Assembly (NCBI RefSeq): GCF_004323735.1
Contig: NZ_CP036455.1
Span: forward strand, 3,033,101-3,097,100
Direction of reading: 5' to 3'
Source of the DNA: Streptomonospora litoralis
Lineage (GTDB): Bacteria; Actinomycetota; Actinomycetes; Streptosporangiales; Streptosporangiaceae
DNA length: 64,000 nucleotides
Below, piece by piece: positions 34,562 to 41,608 of the stretch; the first letter of the stretch is position 1; every line of letters starts with the position of its first letter. Below the pieces are notes generated by a model. The model saw nothing but the letters and a program-made list of their open reading frames with translations. It had not been told where the DNA came from and ran no database searches. The position numbers were made by a program, and so were the translations under genes.

Positions 34562-35934
34562 ACGGCGCCCACCATCAGGCCTACCTGTTCGCGCTTGATG
34601 CCGCCCCTGAGCAGGAACAGGCGTTGTCCTCCCATGCCGGGGCGGCCCGGTTCGCCTACAACTGGGGGCTGGCCCGCGTCAAAGCCAACCTGACCCGACG
34701 CGCCGCCGAGCGCACCTACGGCCTGGACGAGGCGGATCTGACCCCGGGCCTGAACTGGTCGGCCTACAGCCTGCGCAAAGACTGGAACACCGCCAAGCAC
34801 GAGGCGGCGCCCTGGTGGGGCGAGAACTCCAAAGAGGCCTACTCCTGCGGCCTGGCGAACCTCGCCCAGGCGCTGAAGAACTGGAGCGCCTCCCGCGCCG
34901 GCAAGCGCACCGGAAAGAAGACCGGGTTTCCGAAGTTCAAGTCCAAGCGGTCCCGGAAGTCGTTTCGTATCACCACCGGAGCCTTCGGGTTGGCCCCCGG
35001 CGACAACCGGCATGTGAAGCTGCCCCGCATCGGGGTGGTGCGCACCCACGAGTCCACCCGCAAGCTCGCCCGCCACCTGGCTCGTGGCTCCGCCCGCATC
35101 CTCGCGGCCACCGTCAGCTTCCAGCGCGGCCGGTGGCACGTGTCCTTCACCGTGGAGAAGCGCACCCCCGCACCGGCCCCGGCCACCGGCGGCGCCGTCG
35201 GCGTCGACCTGGGCGTCAAGCACCTGGCGGTGCTCTCCACCGGAGAGGCCGTGGACAACCCCGAACACCTCGACCGCGCCCAACGGCGGGCCGCGCGCCG
35301 CACCGGCCCCGACCGGCGCACCGGACAAACCCCGTCCAACCGGTGGCGCAAAGCCCGCGCCGCCGCCGACCGGCTGCACACGAAGACCGCAAACGCCCGC
35401 CGCGACGGGCTCCACAAACTCACCACCCGCCTGACCAACGCGTTCTCCACGATCGTGATCGAGGACCTGAACGTGGCCGGGATGGCGGCCAACCGCTCGC
35501 TGGCCCGCGCGGTCTCCGATACCGGAATGGGCGAACTGCGCCGCCAGTTGGAATACGAAACCGCCTGGTCCGGGCGCCACCTGGTGGTGGCCGACCGGTG
35601 GTTTCCCTCGTCCAAGACCTGCAACGACTGCGGCGCGGTGAAAGCCAAGCTGCGCCTGTCGGAGCGGACGTTTACGTGTGAGGCGTGCGGGATGGTCGCC
35701 GACCGCGACGCCAACGCCGCCGCCGACCTCGCCGACCTCGCCGAGGTCGCCGAGGTCGCCGAGGTCGCCTCCTCCCCGGGTTGCGGGGCGAGGATAAACG
35801 AGCCCGCTGGAAACCCACGTAAGCCCGCCCCTGGTGGCTATGGGTACCGCCACGGGAAGACCCCGCCCGGTCGGGCGGGGTCAACGCCGCGCCGCAAGGC
35901 GACGGCTCAGGACACGTTTTCACACGTTTCCTGA
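34558..35934 (+). CDS. tnpB: TnpB, RNA-guided endonuclease of an IS607-type element
   Basis: This is a 458-residue, apparently intact protein. The RuvC-like active site is complete: Asp in GVDLGVKHL (near residue 217), Glu in IVIEDLNVAGM (near 301) and Asp in DRDANAA (near 382). The zinc finger CNDCGAVKAKLRLSERTFTC plus CEACG-like second pair lies just before the last Asp. TnpB proteins cleave DNA guided by an RNA made from the element's right end. Tandem AEV codons follow the catalytic Asp, and the frame runs to the right end of the element. A good ribosome site (GGAAGGAGG) precedes the GTG. Confidence 0.9.
   Translation: MNGAHHQAYLFALDAAPEQEQALSSHAGAARFAYNWGLARVKANLTRRAAERTYGLDEADLTPGLNWSAYSLRKDWNTAKHEAAPWWGENSKEAYSCGLANLAQALKNWSASRAGKRTGKKTGFPKFKSKRSRKSFRITTGAFGLAPGDNRHVKLPRIGVVRTHESTRKLARHLARGSARILAATVSFQRGRWHVSFTVEKRTPAPAPATGGAVGVDLGVKHLAVLSTGEAVDNPEHLDRAQRRAARRTGPDRRTGQTPSNRWRKARAAADRLHTKTANARRDGLHKLTTRLTNAFSTIVIEDLNVAGMAANRSLARAVSDTGMGELRRQLEYETAWSGRHLVVADRWFPSSKTCNDCGAVKAKLRLSERTFTCEACGMVADRDANAAADLADLAEVAEVAEVASSPGCGARINEPAGNPRKPAPGGYGYRHGKTPPGRAGSTPRRKATAQDTFSHVS
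35733..35768 (+). repeat. Tandem GCC-GAG/AC-CTC/GTC microrepeat inside tnpB
   Basis: A nine-base unit (GCCGAGGTC and variants) is repeated at least four times, encoding ADLADLAEVAEVAEVA. It is likely length-variable by slippage. Confidence 0.6.
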
Positions 35935-35937
35935 ACG
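35770..35937 (+). ncRNA. Candidate omega-RNA (right-end guide RNA) of the IS607 element
   Basis: In TnpB elements the guide scaffold overlaps the end of tnpB and the right end, with the guide read from flanking DNA. Here the last 170 bases contain several stems, including CCTCCCCG/CGGGGCGAGG-like pairing and GACCCCGCCCG with CGGGCGGGGTC (35859-35882). The guide would be read from the GH10 remnant beginning near 35938. Exact ends are not known. Confidence 0.35.
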
Positions 35938-36075
35938 GTCACAGTCTGGGGCGTCGGCGAGGCGGACTTGTGGATCCCCTCGTGGTTCCCGGGTCGGGGC
36001 GCCGCGCTGCCCTTCGACCGCGACTACGCGCCCAAGCCCGCGTTCGGCTCCATGCAGGAGGTGCTGGGCGGGTGA
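35938..36075 (+). pseudogene. GH10 endo-xylanase, 3' fragment
   Basis: Forty-five codons to a TGA read VTVWGVGEADLWIPSWFP, then LPFDRDYAPKPAF and SMQEVLGG, the standard C-terminal strand and helix of GH10 enzymes (xTVWGV-x-D-SW, L-x-D-x-x-x-x-PKPAY). It is collinear with the 5' fragment 1.5 kb upstream. Confidence 0.8.
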
Positions 36076-36145
36076 GGGCGGTCGGCGCCCGCGGCTACGC
36101 GCGAGCCGTGGCCGAAAGCCGCCGCCGGCTGTCAGGTACACGCTG

Positions 36146-36151
36146 CATACT
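36146..36151 (+). promoter_or_regulatory. -10 CATACT, leaderless start of the WYL gene
   Basis: CATACT-N6-ATG (36158), the same hexamer and spacing as at 17411-17397. Confidence 0.5.
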
Positions 36152-36157
36152 GGCCCC

Positions 36158-37153
36158 ATGCGAGCGAGCCGACTGGTCCTGCTGGTATTGCTGCTGCAGA
36201 ACCGCGGGCGGATGACGGCGGCGGAGCTGGCCGCGGCCCTGGAGGTGTCGGAGCGGACCGTCTACCGCGATACCGAGGCGCTGAGCGCAGCGGGCATCCC
36301 GATCTACGCCGACCGCGGCACCGGCGGCGGGTACCGCCTCGTCGAGGGCTACCGCACGCGGCTGACCGGCCTGTCCGCGGGCGAGGCCGAGGCCCTGCCG
36401 CTGGCGGGCCTGCCGGAGGCGGCGGCCGAGCTGGGGCTGGGCGCGGAGATGGCCGCCGCCGAGCTGAAGCTGCTGGCCGCACTGCCCGAGGGGCTGCGGG
36501 AGCGCGCCGAGCGCGTCCGGTCCCGCTTCCACCTGGACGCGCCCGGGTGGTGGCGCAGTGCCGAGGAGGTCCCGCATCTGGCCGCCGTCGCCGCGGCGGT
36601 GTGGGACCAGCACACCGTCGAGGTGGACTACCGCAGGTGGGACGGCACCGACGTGCGGCGGCGGCTCGATCCGCTCGGGATCGTGCTCAAGGGCGGCAGC
36701 TGGTACTTCCTCGCCCTGCCCCACCCCCACGGCGGGGGCCCGGACGCCGCCCGCCTGCGTCCGCGCGTCTTCCGTGTCTCGCGGGTGCGCGAACTGACCG
36801 TGCGCGGCGAATCGTTCACCCGACCCGAAAGTTTCGATCTCGCCGCCACCTGGGCCGAGTGGGCCCGGGACTTCGAGCAGAGCCGCCACCGCCTGCGCAC
36901 CCGGGTCCGGTTGAGCCGGCGCGGCTTGGAGCTGGTCGGCGCGCTGTCCTCCCCCGTCACGGCCGCCGGGGCCGCCGGCCTGGAGGCCGGCGCCGACGGC
37001 TGGTGCGAGGCCGAACTCTACGTCGAGTCGGTCGCGGTGGCCACCACGGAGTTCGCCTCCTACGGCCCCGAGATCGAGGTGCTGGAGCCCGAGGAGCTGC
37101 GGACGGCACTGGCGGAGCACCTGCACGCCGCCGCCGCGTTCTACGCGGGCTGA
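36158..37153 (+). CDS. HTH-WYL domain transcriptional regulator
   Basis: This 331-residue protein has an N-terminal HTH_11 winged helix (residues 5-55: MTAAELAAALEVSERTVYRD, then LSAAGIPIYADRG), a WYL domain around residues 145-225 (VEVDYRRWDG, PLGIVLKGGSWYFLAL) and a C-terminal WCX extension. WYL proteins sense nucleic-acid or metabolite ligands and repress or activate nearby genes. No ribosome site is seen, but CATACT sits six bases before the ATG. It lies 82 bp beyond the xylanase remnant, so any original target there is gone. Confidence 0.87.
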   Translation: MRASRLVLLVLLLQNRGRMTAAELAAALEVSERTVYRDTEALSAAGIPIYADRGTGGGYRLVEGYRTRLTGLSAGEAEALPLAGLPEAAAELGLGAEMAAAELKLLAALPEGLRERAERVRSRFHLDAPGWWRSAEEVPHLAAVAAAVWDQHTVEVDYRRWDGTDVRRRLDPLGIVLKGGSWYFLALPHPHGGGPDAARLRPRVFRVSRVRELTVRGESFTRPESFDLAATWAEWARDFEQSRHRLRTRVRLSRRGLELVGALSSPVTAAGAAGLEAGADGWCEAELYVESVAVATTEFASYGPEIEVLEPEELRTALAEHLHAAAAFYAG

Positions 37154-37234
37154 GCGCGTCCTACAGCGGCCCCGCGGACCCGGCGCGCAAGCCGGTCGGC
37201 CGTCCAGCGCGGGCGCCCCGGCGTCCGCCTGGCG

Positions 37235-37264
37235 GGGCCGCGGGGAGGGGCGCCCCCGCGGCCC
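37235..37264. terminator. Bidirectional hairpin terminator
   Basis: GGGCCGCGGGG (37235-37245) pairs perfectly with CCCCGCGGCCC (37254-37264), between the convergent WYL and kinase genes. Confidence 0.65.
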
Positions 37265-37284
37265 AGGGCACCTTCAGGGCCGGG

Positions 37285-39165
37285 TCAAGTTGACCCGAAG
37301 AAGCCGGAGTAGAACAGCATTCCGTTGGTGCCGGCCACCACCGCCAAGGCCAGCATCGCGCCGACGACGTAGGCCGTGCGCAGCGAGCGGATCAGGAACT
37401 CCGCCGCGACGACGTTGTTCAGCAGGAAATAGCCCAGGTAGAGGGCGTGGAAGAACCCGTCGAGGGTGAAGACGCCCGAGTAGACCCACTCCTGACCGGT
37501 CCACACGCCCGACTCGGTGGTGAACCACTGCCAGGCGTAGGAGACGCCGATGCCCAGCGGGATCTGGATGATCGGGATGATCAGCAGCGGCAGCAGCTTG
37601 GCGAAGCTCCACAAGCCGGGCTGGTCGGCGTGGCGCGCCTGCGCCTGGGCGCGCCGGGCCGCGTCCTGCTCGGCACGCATCCGCTCGCGGTGCGCGCGCT
37701 CGGCCTCCTGCCTGCGGCGCTGCTCCTCGCGCTGCTGCTCCTCGCGCTGCTGCTGCTCGCGCTGCTGCTGCTCGCGCTGCTGCTGCTCACGCTGGCGGCG
37801 GCGCTGCTCCTCCTCCTGGCGCCGCCCGTCGTCCTGGTAGGGCTGGGCGGGCGCGCGGGGTCCGGAGTCGCGGTACATCCCGGCGTAGGCGTCGTCGCCC
37901 GCCGGCGGCACGGCCGCGGTAGGCGGCGCCTGCTGCGGGCCGCTGCCGTAGGCGGGGGTGCGGTCCGGCCCCTGCTGCTCATAGGCGCGGGTGCGCTCCC
38001 CGTATCCCGTGGTGGGCGCCGGCGTCTGGCCATAGGCGCGTGTCGCGCCGGCCTGGCCGGCCTGCGGTCCGTCGGGGTGGTAGGGCGGCGGAGGCTGCGG
38101 GGTCTGCCCGGTCCCTCCGGCATGGGCTCCGGCGCCCATGACCGACGTGGCGTCGGCTCCGGCGACTGCTCCGCCCGCGGCGCGGGTGGGGTCGTGGTCG
38201 CCGAGTCCGGACCCGGCGGCCGCACTCGCCGCGGCACCGCCGAGGAACGAGGTGGCCCCGCCGGTGTCGGCGCCGTCGGCGGCGGCACCGCCGCTGAGCG
38301 CCGCGTTGGTCTTGTCGACCTGGTCGCGCACGCCCCGCTTGACGTCGGGCGGCAGCCAGGACTCGCCGATGGGGACGTCGCCGAGGGCGTCCAGCAGCTG
38401 CCCGGGCGAGGGCCGATTGCGTGCGTCTTTGGCGAGGCAGGCCGAGACCAGCCGCTGCAGGGAGGCGGGGACCGCCGAGAGGTCGGGCTCGTGCTGCAGG
38501 ATCCGCATGACCAGCGTGGGCATGGCGCCCTCGCCGAAGGGCCCCACGCCGCCGGCGGCATAGACCAGGACCGCGCCGAAGGCGAACATGTCGCTGGAGG
38601 GGGTGAGGTGCTCGCCCTGGACCTGCTCGGGCGACATGAAACCGGGGGTGCCGATGATGGACTGCGTGGCCGCGGTGCCCTCGGTGGCGCGGGCGATTCC
38701 GAAGTCGATGACGCGGGGGCCGTCCTCGGCGAGCAGGACGTTGCCCGGCTTGAGGTCGCGGTGGATCAGGCCGACGCGGTGGATCTCGGCGAGGGCCTCG
38801 GCGAGGCCGGTGGTCAGAACGCGCAGCGTGTGCTCGGGCAGTCCGCCGTAGGCGCGCACGGCCTCGTCCAGTGGCAGCGACGGCACGTAGGAGGTGACCA
38901 GCCAGGGGACGTCGCCCTCGGGATCGGCGTCGATGACCGGCGCGGTGAAGGCTCCGCTGACCTGGCGCGCCGCGGTGACTTCGCGGGCGAAGCGCTCGCG
39001 GAACGAGTTGTCGGTCGCCAGGTGCGGGTGGATGCGCTTCACCGCCACCGGGCGGCCGCCCGCCGATCGGCCGAAGTACACCTGCCCCATGCCTCCGGCG
39101 CCCAGCCGCCCGATCAGCCGGTACCGGCCGATGCGCTCCGGGTCGCCGTGCTCCAACGGACCCAC
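37285..39165 (-). CDS. Membrane-anchored serine/threonine protein kinase
   Basis: This 626-residue PknB-type kinase has the kinase domain at about residues 10-270: P-loop LGAGGMGQVYFG, VAVKR lysine, catalytic HRDLKPGNVLL, DFGIAR and GTPGFMSPEQ. A long Gly/Ala/Pro-rich linker and an Arg/Gln/Glu coiled stretch (about 445-510) follow, then three predicted membrane helices at the C-terminus with a short Trp-rich loop (TTESGVWTGQEWVYSG). The kinase therefore lies in the cytoplasm with a C-terminal membrane domain rather than the usual PASTA sensor. The GTG at 39165 has GGAGG upstream. The ligand is unknown. Confidence 0.9.
   Translation of the reverse strand: MGPLEHGDPERIGRYRLIGRLGAGGMGQVYFGRSAGGRPVAVKRIHPHLATDNSFRERFAREVTAARQVSGAFTAPVIDADPEGDVPWLVTSYVPSLPLDEAVRAYGGLPEHTLRVLTTGLAEALAEIHRVGLIHRDLKPGNVLLAEDGPRVIDFGIARATEGTAATQSIIGTPGFMSPEQVQGEHLTPSSDMFAFGAVLVYAAGGVGPFGEGAMPTLVMRILQHEPDLSAVPASLQRLVSACLAKDARNRPSPGQLLDALGDVPIGESWLPPDVKRGVRDQVDKTNAALSGGAAADGADTGGATSFLGGAAASAAAGSGLGDHDPTRAAGGAVAGADATSVMGAGAHAGGTGQTPQPPPPYHPDGPQAGQAGATRAYGQTPAPTTGYGERTRAYEQQGPDRTPAYGSGPQQAPPTAAVPPAGDDAYAGMYRDSGPRAPAQPYQDDGRRQEEEQRRRQREQQQREQQQREQQQREEQQREEQRRRQEAERAHRERMRAEQDAARRAQAQARHADQPGLWSFAKLLPLLIIPIIQIPLGIGVSYAWQWFTTESGVWTGQEWVYSGVFTLDGFFHALYLGYFLLNNVVAAEFLIRSLRTAYVVGAMLALAVVAGTNGMLFYSGFFGST
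37719..37800 (-). repeat. 15-bp coding tandem repeat (REQQQ) in the kinase
   Basis: Four to five near-identical 15-bp units (CTCGCGCTGCTGCTG on the plus strand) encode REQQQREQQQREQQQ. The helix-forming charged repeat likely makes a coiled coil, and unit number could vary between strains. Confidence 0.75.
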
Positions 39166-39555
39166 GTCCGTACCTCCGCATTCACCGCTGTATCGAGTGT
39201 GTGGCCCAATCCTGCGATCGTAGCCACACCGGGGCACCGCGACCGCATCCGGAGCCGCACTCTCGGCCGGCGCGTCCGCGACCGCGGAACCGCGCCGGGG
39301 CACCCGGTGCGCACTCCGGCAGCGTCGACGCAAGAAGCTCCGCTGCTGGAGGTGTGCTGCCCGCAGGCGCGGGGGGCGCCTGGCGCAGGCGGCCGCCGGC
39401 GGGTCGGTCGGCGTCCAGTGTAGAGGGTGGATGTCTCGCAACACATGCCTTTACAGCGTAGATCAAAGTAGGCCAAAATATCGGGATGCGGGCGCCGCGC
39501 CGACTTCGCGCGGCCCGGCCTCGCCCCCGCCACGGCGACGCCCTACGCTGCCGGT
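39166..39555. other. 390-bp gene-free region between kinase and Nudix genes
   Basis: It holds the divergent promoters. Bases 39440-39490 are markedly more A/T-rich than the surroundings and contain TTGGCC-N17-TAAAGG on the reverse strand, a possible kinase promoter. Nothing else stands out. Confidence 0.35.
39544..39549 (+). promoter_or_regulatory. -10 TACGCT, leaderless start of the Nudix gene
   Basis: TACGCT-N6-ATG (39556), identical in hexamer and spacing to that before the DUF3099 gene. Confidence 0.5.
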
Positions 39556-40023
39556 ATGGCGCAGTTTCTCCCTCCCGAACAGTGGTTCGCCTCGTTGCCC
39601 ACGGCCTACCTCGCCTCCTTCGGCCTGATCACCGACGAGTCTGGGCGCGTGCTGCTGGTCGACCCCAACTACCGCGACCACTGGACACTGCCCGGCGGGA
39701 TCGTCGAGGACGGAGAGGCCCCGCACCTGGCCTGCGAGCGGGAGGTGGCCGAGGAGGTGGGCCTGCAGCGCACCGCCGGTACGCTGCTGGCCCTGCAGTG
39801 GAGCGCGCCGCGGGGCGCCCGACCCAGGCCGTTCCTGTCCTTCGTCTTCGACTGCGGCACGATCGACTCCGGCGCCGTGATCACCCTGCAGGAGGATGAA
39901 CTCGACGACTACGCGTTCGTCGCGCCCGACGCCGCTGCGGACCTGCTGCACCCGGCACTCGCGCCCCGGCTCACCGGCGCCCTCAAGGCACGCAGCGAGG
40001 GCGCGACCGTATACGTGTCCTAA
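39556..40023 (+). CDS. Nudix hydrolase
   Basis: This 155-residue protein has a complete Nudix box, [24 protein letters not shown] by pattern G-x5-E-x7-REVAEEVG, at residues 55-78. Such enzymes hydrolyse nucleoside diphosphates linked to another moiety. Pro-Gly-Gly before the box (WTLPGG) is typical. No specificity motif is recognised. It lacks a ribosome site and has the leaderless -10 described separately. It ends immediately before the inverted-repeat block. Confidence 0.87.
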   Translation: MAQFLPPEQWFASLPTAYLASFGLITDESGRVLLVDPNYRDHWTLPGGIVEDGEAPHLACEREVAEEVGLQRTAGTLLALQWSAPRGARPRPFLSFVFDCGTIDSGAVITLQEDELDDYAFVAPDAAADLLHPALAPRLTGALKARSEGATVYVS

Positions 40024-40024
40024 G

Positions 40025-40088
40025 CCGTGCTTAAGAACGCCGGTCTGCTGTGCGGCCTTGTTGGTCTGGCGGGTGGATCGGTGGTCTT
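40025..40088 (+). repeat. Left terminal inverted repeat
   Basis: This 64-bp sequence is repeated inverted at 41127-41200. In the first 45 positions about four differ. Similarity seems to continue inward for about another 80-100 bp at lower identity. Confidence 0.75.
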
Positions 40089-40278
40089 AGGGAAAGCGGC
40101 GCCGAGGACGGAGCGGGGTCGGGCCCGTGCCCAACGGGCCGGGTGCCCGCCGGTGGCGCGTGCGGCGGAGGGGCGGCGTTGGGCCGCCGCAGGCCGGTCG
40201 GTGCATCCAACGCGTGGGTTTCACCGGAGTCCGGCCGCTGTCTGGTTAGAACCCTGCGTTGGGCGGCACCGGTGCCAT

Positions 40279-40334
40279 CGAGTCTGTCTGTAGGGACGGA
40301 TTCGGCGCCGAATCCGTCCCTACAGACAGACTCG
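40279..40334. repeat. Perfect 56-bp palindrome
   Basis: The arms 40279-40306 and 40307-40334 are exact reverse complements with no central spacer (centre GGCGCC). Such long perfect palindromes are normally unstable in bacteria, so it is either recent or maintained. In RNA it would form a 26-bp hairpin. Confidence 0.9.
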
Positions 40335-41126
40335 GCGCGGCTTGGCCCGTCTATCGTGAACTTATGGTCGCAGGTAAGCGCATTCCGCGGCCATAAGTTC
40401 GCGATCATCGCCGGATGGGCCGGCATAGGGGACCTACCGGCGCCGGTGGGCCGGCTGGGTGTCGCCGTGTCCCCTACCGGGCCCGCACAGGGTGGAGGCA
40501 GCGCGGCGGGGCGCGGTCGCGGGCGCTCGCGCGGCCCGGTGGTGCGCCGGATCGGGGGTCGGGAGGTGACGCCGCGTCGCTCGTGGCGCCCGGGTGTGGC
40601 CGCCGGGGGCTCACCGCCCGATGGGGCAGACTTTTGGGGGCCTATGCCCGTTTTGCGGGCGGCCTCGGCGGGCGCGGCGGCCACGAGGTGCACGAAAAGT
40701 TGACGTCGGGGGCGTTTCCGCGCCATTCGGCGCGCCTCGTGGACCGTCGCCGCCGCGACGCTGGTGCGGGCCCACCGGGAACTCGAGCATTTGTGGGCAA
40801 AACACCCCGTGTTGTTTCGTATCGCGGAATGATGGGGTGAGGGTGGCGCCTCGGGGCGGCGCCGAGGCGGATGGGGCCGCACGTACGTGCGACTCGTGGC
40901 CCCGTTCCGGCCATGACGGCCGCCGGCTGCCCCGCGCCGGGCCCGCGCCGACGACCGGGCGGCGGCCCCCGGGGCTCGACCACCTGCAGGCGGGTGACCG
41001 CCGCCGACCACCGCAGGCCCGACCCCGCCGGCGTCGTCGCCGCCCCGCCGCGCGCGCCACCGCAGAGCACCCGACCCGTCAACCGCAGGCCCGGCCATCC
41101 GCCGCCCTCGCTGCGGCTTTCCGGTG

Positions 41127-41200
41127 AAGACCACCCGCCGCCCGGCAGACCAACAAGGCCACAACAAGGCCGCACAGCAGGCCGGCGTTCTTGAACACGG
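41127..41200 (-). repeat. Right terminal inverted repeat
   Basis: This is the inverted partner of 40025-40088, carrying an extra 11-bp duplication (GTGGCCTTGTT). Confidence 0.75.
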
Positions 41201-41214
41201 CATAGTTCGGCGGC

Positions 41215-41604
41215 TCAGCCGCCGGCCACCGAGGGCAGGATGCGGACTTCCGCACCCTCGGGGACGGGGGTGTCGAGTCCGTCGACCGCGCGGCACTCGT
41301 CGGAGTCGACGAACACGTTGACGTAGCGGCGCAGCCGCCCCTGTTCGTCGCGGATGCGGCGGTCGAGTCCGGGGTGGCGGCGGGCGAGTTCGTCGAGGAG
41401 GGCGCGCAGTGTGGCGCGGGTGTCCGGTGCCGCCGCGGCGGCGGGTGCCGCAGCGGGGACGGGGCCTCCGGCGGGCGCCGAGGCGTCGGGCGCGGTCGCC
41501 GCGGTGGGCGGGGTCGGCGCGGCCTCGGCGAGCATGATCTCGATGCGGGCGGCTCCCCCGGCGTCGGACTGCAGCACCTGCGGGAGCACGACGGTCACGG
41601 CCAT
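41215..41604 (-). CDS. MoaD/ThiS-like ubiquitin-fold protein with Ala/Pro-rich insert
   Basis: This 129-residue protein ends in the Gly-Gly tail (SVAGG) expected of sulfur-carrier or protein-modifier ubiquitin folds. The N-terminal strand VTVVLPQVLQ and the C-terminal part (RATLRALLDELARRHPGLDR, YVNVFVDSDE, GAEVRILPSVAGG) make up the beta-grasp fold. An unusual insert of about 40 residues rich in Ala and Pro (residues 26-62) separates them. It starts five bases after the BNR-repeat gene ends, so the two are co-translated. The target is unknown. Confidence 0.82.
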   Translation of the reverse strand: MAVTVVLPQVLQSDAGGAARIEIMLAEAAPTPPTAATAPDASAPAGGPVPAAAPAAAAAPDTRATLRALLDELARRHPGLDRRIRDEQGRLRRYVNVFVDSDECRAVDGLDTPVPEGAEVRILPSVAGG

Positions 41605-41608
41605 GTCC

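Larger units (their letters stand above)
34385..35937 (+). mobile_element. Left-truncated IS607-family element in the GH10 gene
   Basis: The element consists of the tnpA remnant and complete tnpB. The left junction is at the GH10 codon series ending VTV (34385); the right junction lies within a few bases of the tnpB stop, since GH10 codons resume by 35938. IS607 elements do not make target duplications or have terminal inverted repeats, and none is seen. About 35 GH10 codons, including the nucleophile region, are missing at the junction, so deletion accompanied or followed insertion. Confidence 0.8.
40024..41214. other. 1.2-kb gene-free block of nested palindromes bounded by inverted repeats
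   Basis: No frame here shows a recognisable protein or a credible start. The block begins right at the Nudix stop and ends at the MoaD-like stop. It contains terminal inverted repeats (40025-40088, 41127-41200), a perfect 56-bp palindrome (40279-40334), an imperfect repeat GAACTTATGG/CCATAAGTTC (40356-40402) and TAGGGGAC/GTCCCCTA (40427-40476). An A/T-richer core with AAACACCCCGTGTTGTTT is near 40800. It may be a transposase-less element or encode structured RNA. Confidence 0.6.

Noticed and set aside
34385-35937. Target-site duplication or terminal inverted repeats of the insertion
   Set aside because: None found. This fits the IS607 family, and the left end is deleted anyway.
36827-36838. 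CGAAAGTTTCG palindrome resembling a BxlR site
   Set aside because: It lies inside the WYL-regulator coding sequence and encodes ordinary residues, so chance is the simplest explanation.
40025-41200. Inverted repeats as attachment sites of an integrated element
   Set aside because: No integrase, tRNA or cargo gene lies between them, and the repeats are inverted rather than direct.
40031-41296. Long reverse-strand open frame of about 420 codons through the inverted-repeat block
   Set aside because: Composition is that of random high-G+C DNA, it crosses both inverted repeats and the start of the MoaD-like region, and no motif or ribosome site supports it.
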